A stretch of DNA of 64,000 bases, taken from Kytococcus sedentarius DSM 20547 (GTDB taxonomy: Bacteria; Actinomycetota; Actinomycetes; Actinomycetales; Dermatophilaceae). The stretch spans positions 558,001 to 622,000 of the forward strand of contig NC_013169.1 of NCBI RefSeq assembly GCF_000023925.1. The letters are read 5' to 3'. Below the pieces are notes generated by a model. The model was not told the origin of the DNA, ran no database searches, and saw nothing but the letters and a program-made list of their open reading frames with translations. Both the position numbers and the translations under genes were made by a program. Every line of letters begins with the position of its first letter. Positions within the stretch are counted from its first letter, which is position 1. Below, in pieces: positions 52,852-60,614 of the stretch.

Positions 52852-52924
52852 TGGCCAGAGGCGGGGTCGAACCGCCGACCTTTCGATTTTCAGTCGAACG
52901 CTCTACCAACTGAGCTATCTGGCC
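52852..52924 (-). tRNA. tRNA-Phe (anticodon GAA)
   Basis: 73 nt without encoded CCA. Acceptor GGCCAGA pairs with TCTGGCC, discriminator A. The D-arm contains AGCTCAGTTGGTAGAGC, the anticodon loop CTGAAAA gives GAA, and the T-arm is GGTTCGACC. Confidence 0.95.
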
Positions 52925-52953
52925 AGGGCGACGATCGACGATCATCGTTCCTG

Positions 52954-53027
52954 CGACCTCGACGGGACTCGAACCCGCGACCTCCGCCGTGACAGGGCGG
53001 CGCGCTAACCAACTGCGCCACGAGGCC
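52954..53027 (-). tRNA. tRNA-Asp (anticodon GTC)
   Basis: 74 nt without CCA. Acceptor GGCCTCG pairs with CGAGGTC through one G-U, discriminator G. The anticodon loop CTGTCAC gives GTC, and the T-loop is GGTTCGAGTCC. Confidence 0.95.
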
Positions 53028-53171
53028 TTGCACTCGCACTGTGTTGCCGTGCGACTGGGGAATCATACGCAACAGCGGGCGCACCGCCAAATCGGCCTGA
53101 TAGTGCGGATTCTGCTCCTGCGGGCTTCCCGTTGCCCGGCCCTGCGCCCCGGTGGGGCGGGTGGCCGAGAG

Positions 53172-53244
53172 CATCCCCAACGGGATTCGAACCCGCGTTA
53201 CCGGCGTGAAAGGCCGGGGTCCTAGGCCGCTAGACGATGGGGAC
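53172..53244 (-). tRNA. tRNA-Glu (anticodon TTC)
   Basis: 73 nt without CCA. Acceptor GTCCCCA pairs with TGGGGAT, including G1-U72, discriminator G. The anticodon loop CTTTCAC gives TTC, and the T-arm GGGTTCGAATCCC is perfect. Transcription order is Glu, Asp, Phe, then terminator. The 144-bp spacer to tRNA-Asp shows nothing further. Confidence 0.95.
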
Positions 53245-53284
53245 CCGTCCCACCCGTGGGCAGGACGCGCACAGTGTACGCACC

Positions 53285-54367
53285 TCAGAGCCGCCCAGCG
53301 GCCCAGGCGCGGACCTCCTGGGCGGGCCAGGTGGTGACGATGCGCTCGGGCGGCACCCCCGCATCGGCCGCGCGTTGGGCGCCGAAGCGGAGCAGGTCCA
53401 GCTGGCCCGGGGCGTGGGCGTCGCTGTCGATGCTGAACAGGCACCCGAGCTCCAGGGCCAGGGCCAGCAGCTCGTCCGGCGGGTCGCTGCGCTCCGGGCG
53501 GGCGTTGATCTCCACCGCCACCTCGTGCTCGGCGCAGGCCGCGAACACCTCCCGGGCGTCGAACTCGCTGGGGGGACGGGTGCCCCGGGAGCCGGTCACC
53601 AGCTGGCCGGTGCAGTGCCCCAGCACCGAGGTGAGCGGGTTCTCCACCGCGGCGAGCAGGCGCGGGGTCATCTGCCGCGCGGGCATGCGGAGCTTCGAGT
53701 GCACGCTGGCCACCCGCACGTCGAGGACCGCCAACAGGTCCTCGTGCTGGTCCAGCGCGCCGTCGTCCAGGATGTCGACCTCGATGCCGTGCAGCAGCTC
53801 GATCGACCGCCCCTCGTCCTCCATGCGCTCGCGGACCTCCGCCACGGTGTCGCGCTGCGCGACCAGGCGCTCGGCCGAGAGCCCGTTGGCCACGCGCAGC
53901 CGGGGGGAGTGGTCGGTGACCGCGAGGTACTCCCGCCCCAGGTCGTCGGCGGTGCGGGCCATGTCCACCAACGGCGACCCGCCGTCGCTGTCGGTGGTGT
54001 GGCTGTGGAGGTCGCCCCGCAGCCGGTGCAGGAGCGCCTCCCCGGCCTCGGTCATCTCCAGCAGCGGGCCGCCGTGGTCGCGGCGCGCTGCCACGACCTT
54101 GGCCGGCACCTTCCCCGAGACCGCCTCCCGCAGGACCCCGGCCGTGGAGGACCCGATGCCGTCCAGCGACTGCCACGAGTCCGCGGCCACGTGGTCGGCG
54201 AACTTGTGGTCGTCCAACCTCTCCACGGTCTCGGCGGCGCGGCGGTAGGCGCCGATGCGGTGGGACGACTCCCGGGCGCGCTCGTACAGGTACGCGACCT
54301 CCCGGAGAGCCGCGAGGGCGTGCTCGCGGGCCTCTGCGGGGGAGGGGACCTCGGGGGGCGTGCTCAC
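53285..54367 (-). CDS. PHP-domain phosphoesterase (PolX C-terminal-like)
   Basis: This 360-residue protein has an N-terminal helical domain like the polymerase X 8-kDa/HhH region (YLYERARESSHRIGAYRRAAETV, WQSLDGIGSSTAGVLREAV). A PHP domain follows: LRGDLHSHTTDSDGG, LAVTDHSPRL, HGIEVDILDDG, VASVHSKLR, GHCTGQLVTGSRG, VEINARPERSD and FSIDSDAHAPGQL. The metal ligands are intact. No polymerase domain is present between them. A role in DNA repair end-processing is inferred. The GTG start 54367 is 7 nt after TACCCT (minus, 54375-54380), a leaderless arrangement. Confidence 0.88.
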   Translation of the reverse strand: MSTPPEVPSPAEAREHALAALREVAYLYERARESSHRIGAYRRAAETVERLDDHKFADHVAADSWQSLDGIGSSTAGVLREAVSGKVPAKVVAARRDHGGPLLEMTEAGEALLHRLRGDLHSHTTDSDGGSPLVDMARTADDLGREYLAVTDHSPRLRVANGLSAERLVAQRDTVAEVRERMEDEGRSIELLHGIEVDILDDGALDQHEDLLAVLDVRVASVHSKLRMPARQMTPRLLAAVENPLTSVLGHCTGQLVTGSRGTRPPSEFDAREVFAACAEHEVAVEINARPERSDPPDELLALALELGCLFSIDSDAHAPGQLDLLRFGAQRAADAGVPPERIVTTWPAQEVRAWAAGRL

Positions 54368-54455
54368 CCCATCGAGGGTAGCGCCGGGCGGCGTGGCCCG
54401 CGGGTCGGTAACCGGGGCGATCGCCCTACCGGCAGGGGTGCGGGAGGATGGCGGG

Positions 54456-54914
54456 ATGCTGAACGTGATCGCTTGCCCCGGACCGGATCTCTCTGCTGCC
54501 CAGCTCCACGGCCTGCTGAAGCTGCGCGTGGACGTGTTCGTGGTGGAGCAGGAGTGCCCCTACCCGGAGGTCGACGGGCTCGACCTGGAGCCCACCACGA
54601 CCCACGTCTGGGTGGAGCGGGACGGTCAGGTGGCCTCGACGCTGCGGCTCCTGGACGCCGACGGGCCGGCGGGGCCGCTGGTGATCGGGCGGGTGGTGAC
54701 CGCGCCCGACCACCGCGGGACGGGGCTGGCGGCCGAGCTGATGGGCTGGGTCCTCGAGCGGCGCGGCCGGCGGACACTGGAGCTCGAGGCCCAGTCCCAC
54801 CTGGCCGGCTGGTACGAGCGCTTCGGGTTCGTGCGCACGGGGCCGGACTTCGACTGGGACGGCATCGCCCACACGCCGATGGAGCGCCGTCCCTCCGTGG
54901 GGCAGGGTGCCTGA
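54456..54914 (+). CDS. GNAT acetyltransferase, ElaA type
   Basis: This 152-residue protein has HGLLKLRVDVFVVEQECPYPEVDGLDLEP, the ElaA N-terminal signature. IGRVVTAPDHRGTGLAAELMGWVL holds the acetyl-CoA loop DHRGTGLA, and LEAQSHLAGWYERFGFV is also present. The substrate is unknown. GGGAGG precedes the ATG at suitable distance. Confidence 0.9.
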   Translation: MLNVIACPGPDLSAAQLHGLLKLRVDVFVVEQECPYPEVDGLDLEPTTTHVWVERDGQVASTLRLLDADGPAGPLVIGRVVTAPDHRGTGLAAELMGWVLERRGRRTLELEAQSHLAGWYERFGFVRTGPDFDWDGIAHTPMERRPSVGQGA

Positions 54915-54992
54915 CACAGCCCCCTCGTGACGTTGTCGGTGGGGGGCGGCATCATGGGGGTGAACCCGTCATCGACGCAGGAGGAGACAGCC

Positions 54993-55415
54993 ATGGCTGA
55001 CCTGAGTGACCACGGCCCGAAGCCGTACACGGTGAACATCGAGGAGGCCACGCTGGCCAACGAGAACTTCCGCGCCACGCTGTGGACCGGGGAGTTCCTG
55101 CAGATGACCGTGATGACCATCCCGCCGGGCGGCGAGGTGGGTCTGGAGATGCACGACGACCACGACCAGTTCATCCGTGTGGAGCAGGGCCAGGCGCGCG
55201 CCCAGATGGGCCCCGCGAAGGACGACCTCTCCTTCGACGAGACCATCGGCGACGACTGGGTGGCCATCGTCCCGGCCGGCCAGTGGCACAACTTCACCAA
55301 CACCGGTGACGAGCCGCTGAAGCTGTACTCGCTGTACGGCCCGCCGGACCACGTGAAGGGCACGTTGCACCCGACGAAGGACGACGCGGACGACGACCCC
55401 AACGAGCAGCACTGA
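54993..55415 (+). CDS. Cupin-domain protein
   Basis: This 140-residue single-domain cupin has MTIPPGGEVGLEMHDDHDQFIRVEQGQARAQMG as motif 1, with metal ligands His, Asp/Glu and Gln/Glu, and VAIVPAGQWHNFTNTGDEPLKLYSLYGP as motif 2 with the ligand His. It resembles the conserved cupins annotated as mannose-6-phosphate isomerase-like, but the activity is unknown. GGAGGAG lies 8 nt upstream of ATG 54993. Confidence 0.9.
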   Translation: MADLSDHGPKPYTVNIEEATLANENFRATLWTGEFLQMTVMTIPPGGEVGLEMHDDHDQFIRVEQGQARAQMGPAKDDLSFDETIGDDWVAIVPAGQWHNFTNTGDEPLKLYSLYGPPDHVKGTLHPTKDDADDDPNEQH

Positions 55416-55421
55416 GCTGAC

Positions 55422-55874
55422 ATGACGACCGTCCCGGCCGCCCGTCGCAGTGCGAGGGTGCGCGCCGGGGCGGTCGTGTGTCCCGTCCTCCTCGCTGGGT
55501 GCTCCGCAGCGATGACGAGCATCGAGCCCGGGGCGAACTACGGGTGGCCCGAGGTGGAGGGGATGTCCGGCGACGGCGGCGAGGGGTTCACCGACCCCAT
55601 CGCCCAGTTCGAGCCGGCCGAGGCCAGCCCCAGCGGCATCCTCGTGCGCGATGGCCGGGTGCTGATGGCGGGGCTGCGGGGGGAGTCGCTCCGGGCCGTG
55701 CCGGTCGACGGCCCCGGGAAGGCCCGCGTGGTGCTCGAGGGACTGGGACGTCTCCGCGACGTCGTGGCCGCTCCGCACGGTGCGGTGTGGGTGGTCACGA
55801 ACAACACGGACGGACGAGGGAGCCCCCGGGACGGGGACGACCGCATCGTGCGGGTCGACCTGCCCGGGGGCTGA
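55422..55874 (+). CDS. PQQ-dependent sugar dehydrogenase-like lipoprotein with large internal deletion
   Basis: This 150-residue protein has a signal sequence and lipobox (VVCPVLLAGCSAAM) running within 15 residues into GANYGWPEVEGM, the signature of the late beta-propeller blades of PQQ-dependent (sorbosone/glucose) dehydrogenases. LVRDGRVLMAGLRGESLRAVPVDG and DDRIVRVDLPGG follow. Full-length relatives are near 350-400 residues, so the N-terminal two thirds of the propeller, with the catalytic His, is absent. The reading frame is intact, so it is either an in-frame deletion remnant or a minimal protein. Its stop codon lies in a 21-bp repeat. Confidence 0.75.
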   Translation: MTTVPAARRSARVRAGAVVCPVLLAGCSAAMTSIEPGANYGWPEVEGMSGDGGEGFTDPIAQFEPAEASPSGILVRDGRVLMAGLRGESLRAVPVDGPGKARVVLEGLGRLRDVVAAPHGAVWVVTNNTDGRGSPRDGDDRIVRVDLPGG

Positions 55875-55891
55875 GGCGGGGAGCTGGCGGG
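55871..55891. repeat. 21-bp direct repeat, left copy
   Basis: Begins CTGAGGCGGGGAGCT and is identical over 21 bp to 58861-58881. It includes the TGA of the PQQ-like gene and abuts the stop of the minus-strand DUF4352 gene. The two copies bracket a 2.97-kb block of DUF4352, histidine kinase and response regulator genes. Confidence 0.85.
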
Positions 55892-56674
55892 TCAGCGCAC
55901 CGAGACGACCACCTCGGCCGGGTCCCAGAAGCCCGGGCCCATGAGCTTGAGCTCCTGGGGCTTGGCGTCGGCGGGGACGTCGAAGACGATGGTGCCCTTG
56001 AGGGTGTTGCCCGGGTTGACGTCCTCGAGGAACGAGTCGTTGCCCGGCACGTAGATGGCAGCCTCCCCGTCAGCGGAGTGCTCGCGGCCCTCGGTGTCCA
56101 CCAGCTTGTGCTCGCTGTCGTTGAACATCTGGGCCTCCGACCCCGTGTTCGTCACCGAGAGCTTGACGAGCACGAACTGGCCCTGCGGCTTCTGGCCGAA
56201 GGTCGAGTCACCGATCTGCTTCACGCCGGGGGTCACCTTGGTGACCGTGTACTCGAAGTCGCCGGCCGAGACCGGGTCGCCCACCCCCGGCGCGTCGTCC
56301 TGGGCGGGTGCCGGTGCCTCCTCGGCTTGCTCCTCGTCGGCGGGTTCCTGATCGGCCTGCTCGTCGGCAGCCGGCTCCTGATCGCCGCCGTCGCCCGCCG
56401 GCTCGGCATCCTGACCCGTCTCCGCGGCGGAGGCAGCCTCCTTCGTGGGGGAGTTGCTGGCGCTGGGGGCCGCATCGTCATTCCCCCCACCGAGCTGGGT
56501 CAGCCCCACGAGGGCCACGATCGCGAGCAGGGCAGTGAGGAACTTGTGCCGGCGGAACCAGTTGCGGCGGCGGGGAGGGGTCGGGGCGGCCTGCCACGCA
56601 GAGTGCTGCCCGTGCTGTCCGTAGTGGTCGTGCTGGGGTCCGTCCTGCGGGGGCGGCGGGGTCTGTGTGCTCAT
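55892..56674 (-). CDS. DUF4352-domain membrane-anchored protein
   Basis: This 260-residue protein has a cytoplasmic Pro/Gln/His-rich N-terminus (TQTPPPPQDGPQHDHYGQHGQH), basic RRRNWFRRHK, and one membrane helix FLTALLAIVALVGLTQLG. An acidic Glu/Ala/Pro/Asp linker of about 70 residues follows, then a DUF4352 immunoglobulin-like domain: VGDPVSAGDFEYTVTKV, GQFVLVKLSVTNTGSEAQMF, DVPADAKPQELKLMGPGF. It is likely exposed outside the membrane. GGAGGAGAGA lies just before ATG 56674. It is divergent from a two-component system and might be its sensor partner or target (inference). Confidence 0.85.
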   Translation of the reverse strand: MSTQTPPPPQDGPQHDHYGQHGQHSAWQAAPTPPRRRNWFRRHKFLTALLAIVALVGLTQLGGGNDDAAPSASNSPTKEAASAAETGQDAEPAGDGGDQEPAADEQADQEPADEEQAEEAPAPAQDDAPGVGDPVSAGDFEYTVTKVTPGVKQIGDSTFGQKPQGQFVLVKLSVTNTGSEAQMFNDSEHKLVDTEGREHSADGEAAIYVPGNDSFLEDVNPGNTLKGTIVFDVPADAKPQELKLMGPGFWDPAEVVVSVR

Positions 56675-56854
56675 GGTCTCTCCTCCACGGTGGTGGCCCC
56701 GGTTGCTCCGGGGTGGACCCATCACACGTGCCCGGACCGGGTCCGCACCTCGCCCGATCGGCTGGCGATGACTGCCCGATGGGGGGAACCCGGCCCACCA
56801 CGGGCCACCCGGTTGGCGGAGGAGATCGTCGGTGCGGACGCCTACGGTGGCGCC

Positions 56855-58129
56855 ATGACAATGCGGACGACGGCCGCCGCCCTGCGGGGCCGGCGGCGGG
56901 TGGCGTGGTGGGCGATGATGCTCCCCACCGTGGTGCTGGGGGTGCTCTGCGCGACGCTCAGCATCGGGCTCGCCTTCGAGCGGGCGGGTCAGGAGGCAAC
57001 GGCCTGGATGATGTGGCTGATCATCGGGTGCCTAGGGGTGCTGGGACAACCGGCGCTCCTCCTGGCAGTGCGGGCGCGTCCGGTGGCTGTCGGGTACGGC
57101 ACGTCCCTCGCGTCCCTCCTGTGGCCGCTGGGGTGGTTCGTCCCCGTGGTGGCCTGGGCGCTGGCCATCGTCTACGCGCCCGCGAGGGCGGATGACTCCG
57201 CCGACGGTGGTGACGTGCCGGTGATCGGGCTGCTCACGGCGGTGGGGATGTGGTGGATCGTGTGGCGCGACAGCATCCAGGCCACGGACAAGGGGTCGTT
57301 GTTCAAGCTCCTCCTCCACGCCCCCGCCGAGGGGCAGCAGGCGCCGCAGTCCAGCGACCCCCTCCCCTGGTGGTTCGCGGTCGCCCTCACGGCGCTGCTG
57401 ATGACCCTCGTGGGCACGCTCGCGCAGGCGGTCCGTTCACGCCGGGAGGGGGCTGCGGCCCGGGCGCGCACTGCCCGCGCAGAGGGGGAGCGGGACCACA
57501 CACGCACTGAGCTCGGGCGCCAGGTGGAGCGAGAGCGCATCGCACGAGAGGTCCACGACACCCTGGGGCACCGGTTGTCGCTCCTGTCAGTGCATGCTGG
57601 CGCGCTGGAGCTGCAGGCCGAGGGGCGCGACGAGGAGGTCTCGCGCAGCGCCGCCCTGGTGCGGCAGGGAGCCCGTCAGGCGATGGACGACCTGCGGTCC
57701 CTGGTCGGCATCCTCAGGGAGGACCCAGACGGTTCGCCCGCCCCCTCGCTGGTCGACCTCCCGTCCGTGATCGACGAGGTGGCCGCGGCGGGGGACCCCG
57801 TCGTCGCCACCGTGTACCTCCACGACGTCGAGGGGGCGGACGAGGCGCTGTCCCGGGCGGTGTACCGCATCGTCCAGGAACTGCTCACGAATGCGCGGAA
57901 GCACGCCCCGGGCGTCCCGGTCCGTCTGGTGGTGGAGGGATCGCCCCTGCACGGGGTCAGTGTGGAGACGGTGAACCGCCTCGAGGGGGTCCCGCGTGCG
58001 GGGGGCGCGGGGTTGGCCGGGGTCCGGGAGCGGGCGGAGCTCCTCGGCGGGAGTGTCGAAGCCGGCCCAGCGGGCGGGGTCTTCCGGGCCCGTGCCTGGC
58101 TCCCGTGGCGTGGCCGCCAGGGGGAATGA
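56855..58129 (+). CDS. Sensor histidine kinase, NarL/DesK type (HisKA_3)
   Basis: This 424-residue protein has four to five N-terminal membrane helices (WAMMLPTVVLGVLCATLSIGLAF through WWFAVALTALLMTLVGTLAQAV), a coiled linker, the HisKA_3 box ERERIAREVHDTLGHRLSLLSVHAG with the phospho-acceptor His, and an HATPase with IVQELLTNARKHAPG and GLAGVRERAELLGGSV. It should autophosphorylate in response to an envelope signal and pass phosphate to the next gene product. ATG 56855 is 6 nt after TACGGT (56843-56848), so it is leaderless. Confidence 0.9.
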   Translation: MTMRTTAAALRGRRRVAWWAMMLPTVVLGVLCATLSIGLAFERAGQEATAWMMWLIIGCLGVLGQPALLLAVRARPVAVGYGTSLASLLWPLGWFVPVVAWALAIVYAPARADDSADGGDVPVIGLLTAVGMWWIVWRDSIQATDKGSLFKLLLHAPAEGQQAPQSSDPLPWWFAVALTALLMTLVGTLAQAVRSRREGAAARARTARAEGERDHTRTELGRQVERERIAREVHDTLGHRLSLLSVHAGALELQAEGRDEEVSRSAALVRQGARQAMDDLRSLVGILREDPDGSPAPSLVDLPSVIDEVAAAGDPVVATVYLHDVEGADEALSRAVYRIVQELLTNARKHAPGVPVRLVVEGSPLHGVSVETVNRLEGVPRAGGAGLAGVRERAELLGGSVEAGPAGGVFRARAWLPWRGRQGE

Positions 58130-58177
58130 GCTCGCCCGCGGCGGAGGTCGTCGGTGGGGCCGCCTACCCTGTGCGCC

Positions 58178-58864
58178 ATGCCACGCACCGCCGCCGAGGG
58201 CCCTCCGACCAAGGTTCTGGTGGTGGATGACGACCGGCTCTTGTGTGCCGGTCTGACCTCGATCCTGCACACCACCCCTGACCTCGTGGTCGTCGCTGCC
58301 GTCCACGACGGGGCGCAGGTGCAGGGTGCGGTGGACGCCCACCGGCCCGACGTGGTGCTGCTGGACATCCGCATGCCCGTGCTGGACGGCATCGAGGCCA
58401 CCCGCCAGCTCGCCGCCCGGGCGAGCCGCCCTGCCATCGTCGTGATGACCACGTTCGAGGGGGACGACACGGTGGTGCGGGCCCTGGGCGCCGGAGCGGA
58501 CGGCTTCCTGCTCAAGGCGGAGGACCCGCGGCAGATCATCGACGCCGTGCGCTCGGCCGCTGCGGGGCACAGCCCCCTCTCCCCGACGAGCGCCCGCTCG
58601 CTGGTCCGCCTCGTGGGACCCGGGTCACGGGCCGACCTGGCCAGCAGGGCCCGCGAACTGGCGGCCGGTCTCACGGAGCGTGAGCGTCAGGTCGCGGCGT
58701 TGGTCGGCGAGGGGCTGACGACTCCGCAGATCGCGGCCCGCCTGTTCGTCAGCGAGGCGACGGTGAAGACCCAACTGGCCGAGGTGCAGCGCAAGTGGGG
58801 CTGCGAGAACCGGACCCAGGTGGCGGTCTGGGCGGACCGCGCGGGCCTCATCGCCCACGACTGA
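58178..58864 (+). CDS. NarL/LuxR-family response regulator
   Basis: This 228-residue protein has a receiver domain (KVLVVDDDRLLCAGL, phospho-acceptor Asp in VVLLDIRMPVLDG, VVMTTFEGDD, Lys in FLLKAEDP) and a C-terminal LuxR helix-turn-helix (LTERERQVAALVGEGLTTPQIAARLFVSEATVKTQLAEV). It pairs with the kinase 48 nt upstream but has its own -10 TACCCT (58165-58170), 7 nt before ATG, so it can be expressed separately as a leaderless mRNA. Its stop lies in the right 21-bp repeat. Targets are unknown. Confidence 0.93.
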   Translation: MPRTAAEGPPTKVLVVDDDRLLCAGLTSILHTTPDLVVVAAVHDGAQVQGAVDAHRPDVVLLDIRMPVLDGIEATRQLAARASRPAIVVMTTFEGDDTVVRALGAGADGFLLKAEDPRQIIDAVRSAAAGHSPLSPTSARSLVRLVGPGSRADLASRARELAAGLTERERQVAALVGEGLTTPQIAARLFVSEATVKTQLAEVQRKWGCENRTQVAVWADRAGLIAHD

Positions 58865-58881
58865 GGCGGGGAGCTGGCGGG
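58861..58881. repeat. 21-bp direct repeat, right copy
   Basis: Identical to 55871-55891. It includes the TGA of the response regulator gene and ends 2 nt before the stop of the minus-strand FNT gene, so both copies occupy the same kind of convergent 3' junction. Confidence 0.85.
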
Positions 58882-58883
58882 CC

Positions 58884-59681
58884 TCAGGCCTCGGCCGGGT
58901 CGGTGTGCACCTCGCTGGCGCGCACGGCGCGGGGCGCGGTGACGCCCACGACCCCGCCGACGAGGTTGAGCAGGGCGGTCCACCAGAACCAGTTCCACCA
59001 CGCGCCCCAACCCACGCCCTCGGCGCCGGTGTGCTGGGCGCCGAAGATGATGATCGAGTCCAGCACCGAGTGGAACAGGCTCAGCCCGGCCAGGAGGAAG
59101 CCGCAGGCCACGGAGGCCGTGATCTTGCCGAAGTCGCTCTCGCTGCCGGCGTGCATGCGGGTCATCAACGTGATGACCAGGCCGCCAAGGAGGGCGAGGG
59201 CGGCGCCCTTGGCGGACAGCGGCACCTCCACGAAGTGCCGGGCGGACTCCACGAGCGTGCCGTGCAGGTCCGGGAAGCCCAGCACCACCAGCCACATCAC
59301 CAGCCAGCCGCCGACGAGGTTCGTCACCAGCGTGATCCCCCACAGGCGCAGCAGCTGGCCGACCGAGCCCTCCCCGGCGAGCACCCCGATCACGGGGTAC
59401 AGGAAGCCCTCGGTGAAGAGCTCGCTGTGGGCCAGGAGGATGGCGACCAGTCCGATGGAGAAGGCCAGCCCGGCCAGCAGGTGGCTGTCCGTGGCGTCGA
59501 GGGTGGCGATGTAGGCGAGCACGCCCAGGCCGATCTCGATGCCGCCGAGCAGGCCGGTGGCCACCAAGGCCCGCCAGGAACGGTGGAGCCGTTCCGCCCC
59601 CTCCTGACGGACCTCGTGGTACTCGGAGCGGATCTCCTCCTCGGCGTGGTTCTCGTCGGGATGGTTCGCAACGTCCGTCAT
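58884..59681 (-). CDS. Formate/nitrite transporter (FNT) family channel
   Basis: This 265-residue protein has an acidic N-terminus (NHAEEEIRSEYHEVRQEG) and about six membrane segments. LLAHSELFTEGFLYPV and LWGITLVTNLVGGW are the FNT signature region, and AACGxxL-like structure is seen in the second half (SVACGFLLAGLSLFHSVLD). FNT channels pass formate, nitrite or other small anions. The YfdC-like N-terminus makes the exact substrate uncertain. ATG 59681 is 6 nt after CATACT (minus, 59688-59693), leaderless. Confidence 0.88.
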   Translation of the reverse strand: MTDVANHPDENHAEEEIRSEYHEVRQEGAERLHRSWRALVATGLLGGIEIGLGVLAYIATLDATDSHLLAGLAFSIGLVAILLAHSELFTEGFLYPVIGVLAGEGSVGQLLRLWGITLVTNLVGGWLVMWLVVLGFPDLHGTLVESARHFVEVPLSAKGAALALLGGLVITLMTRMHAGSESDFGKITASVACGFLLAGLSLFHSVLDSIIIFGAQHTGAEGVGWGAWWNWFWWTALLNLVGGVVGVTAPRAVRASEVHTDPAEA

Positions 59682-60221
59682 CGCGTCAGTATGGGGGCTC
59701 GTCCGTCCTGGTCCCCACTGCGCGCCGTCCTCTCGGCGGGAGCGACGCGTCATCAGGCGTGCTGAAAACTCTCGAGCCCCGCGATGACGTCACGCGGGGT
59801 GCGGTCTGCGGGCCTCGGGAGCGGGTGTGCTCCGTGGAGCACGCTCGTCGCCGGACACGCGCAGGCGCCGAGGAGGAGGAGGCCGGTTGTACAGGCTGCC
59901 CACTTGATGAGCTCTTGGTGGAGAGCGGGTGGCGGCGGGACCAGGATTCGCGTTGGGCCTGCAATTCGGGTGACCGGTGGCGAGGGTGCGGGTCGCGTGT
60001 GTCCCGTCGTCCGTGGGGGGCGACCCACGCTGGGGCGAACGCCTCGCGACCCGAGCGGTGATCGAGGACCTTCGGTGGACCTCCGTAGAGAGTTCGAGAA
60101 CCCCTGCCCGGCCTTGAAAACGGTGGCTTCTCGCAGGTCGCGGGGGGTCTACCGACGAGATCGGAGACCGATAGAGCCGTCCGTAGTGGACTCGCGAGGG
60201 CGCATGCTGCGCGCTGTTGGG
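59682..60221. other. 540-bp intergenic region at the edge of the accessory island
   Basis: No convincing gene is present. It holds the FNT promoter, a hairpin CCCCGCG-N9-CGCGGGG (59777-59799) whose loop is ATGACGTCA, and a second hairpin GTGCTCC-GT-GGAGCAC (59827-59842). Overlapping frames in several registers show no family-like sequence. Base composition falls across this region, so it is a likely junction between core and acquired DNA. Confidence 0.6.
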
Positions 60222-60569
60222 ATGACTCAAACCTTTCTGAGCCCGGCGCAGGTGGACGAGCTGGTGGCCCTCTACGAGGAGGGCGCGACGCTGGTGGACC
60301 TGGGTGAGCGGTTCGGCATCCATCGCCGTACGGCTGCCGCGCATCTTGTCCGCCGCTCGGTCCCGATCCGCAGGCTCGGTCTCGATGAGCGCCACCTCGC
60401 AGAAGCTGTTGAGTTGTACTCCGGCGGCTTGACGCTCATGGAGGTGGGGCTGCGGTTCGGGGTCAGTCAGCAGGCGGTGAGAAGAGCGCTAGCCGCCAAG
60501 GGTGTCGAGATTCGCTCCAGCGGGCGCCGTCAACTCGCGGTGAACCAGTCTGCGCGCTCGGCACCGTAG
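60222..60569 (+). CDS. Tandem helix-turn-helix protein (recombinase-tail like)
   Basis: This 115-residue protein has two successive HTH units: VDELVALYEEGATLVDLGERFGIHRRTAAAHLVRR and LAEAVELYSGGLTLMEVGLRFGVSQQAVRRALAAKG, each a Hin/resolvase-type motif. Such double HTHs form the C-terminal tail of some actinobacterial serine recombinases, but no catalytic domain is encoded here. It may be a recombinase remnant or a small DNA-binding regulator. ATG 60222 is chosen. An in-frame ATG 60204 would add six residues. It is convergent with the PIN-like gene. Confidence 0.6.
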   Translation: MTQTFLSPAQVDELVALYEEGATLVDLGERFGIHRRTAAAHLVRRSVPIRRLGLDERHLAEAVELYSGGLTLMEVGLRFGVSQQAVRRALAAKGVEIRSSGRRQLAVNQSARSAP

Positions 60570-60614
60570 TCACCTGTCGCTCCCGTCGATGGACCAGGGT
60601 CATCACCTTCGCCG

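Noticed and set aside
53172-53244. G1-U72 pair in tRNA-Glu as a defect
   Set aside because: The same wobble pair occurs in other actinobacterial tRNA-Glu genes from memory, and the rest of the fold is normal.
59784-59792. TGACGTCA in a hairpin loop as a regulatory box
   Set aside because: A single occurrence with no partner or gene context. An eight-base palindrome can arise by chance.
59784-60221. Upstream extension of the double-HTH protein to 261 residues
   Set aside because: The added residues are unlike any protein family, cross two hairpins and lack a ribosome-binding site.
60222-60569. Transposase or complete serine recombinase
   Set aside because: Only two HTH units are encoded. 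No resolvase catalytic domain, terminal repeats or target duplications are seen.
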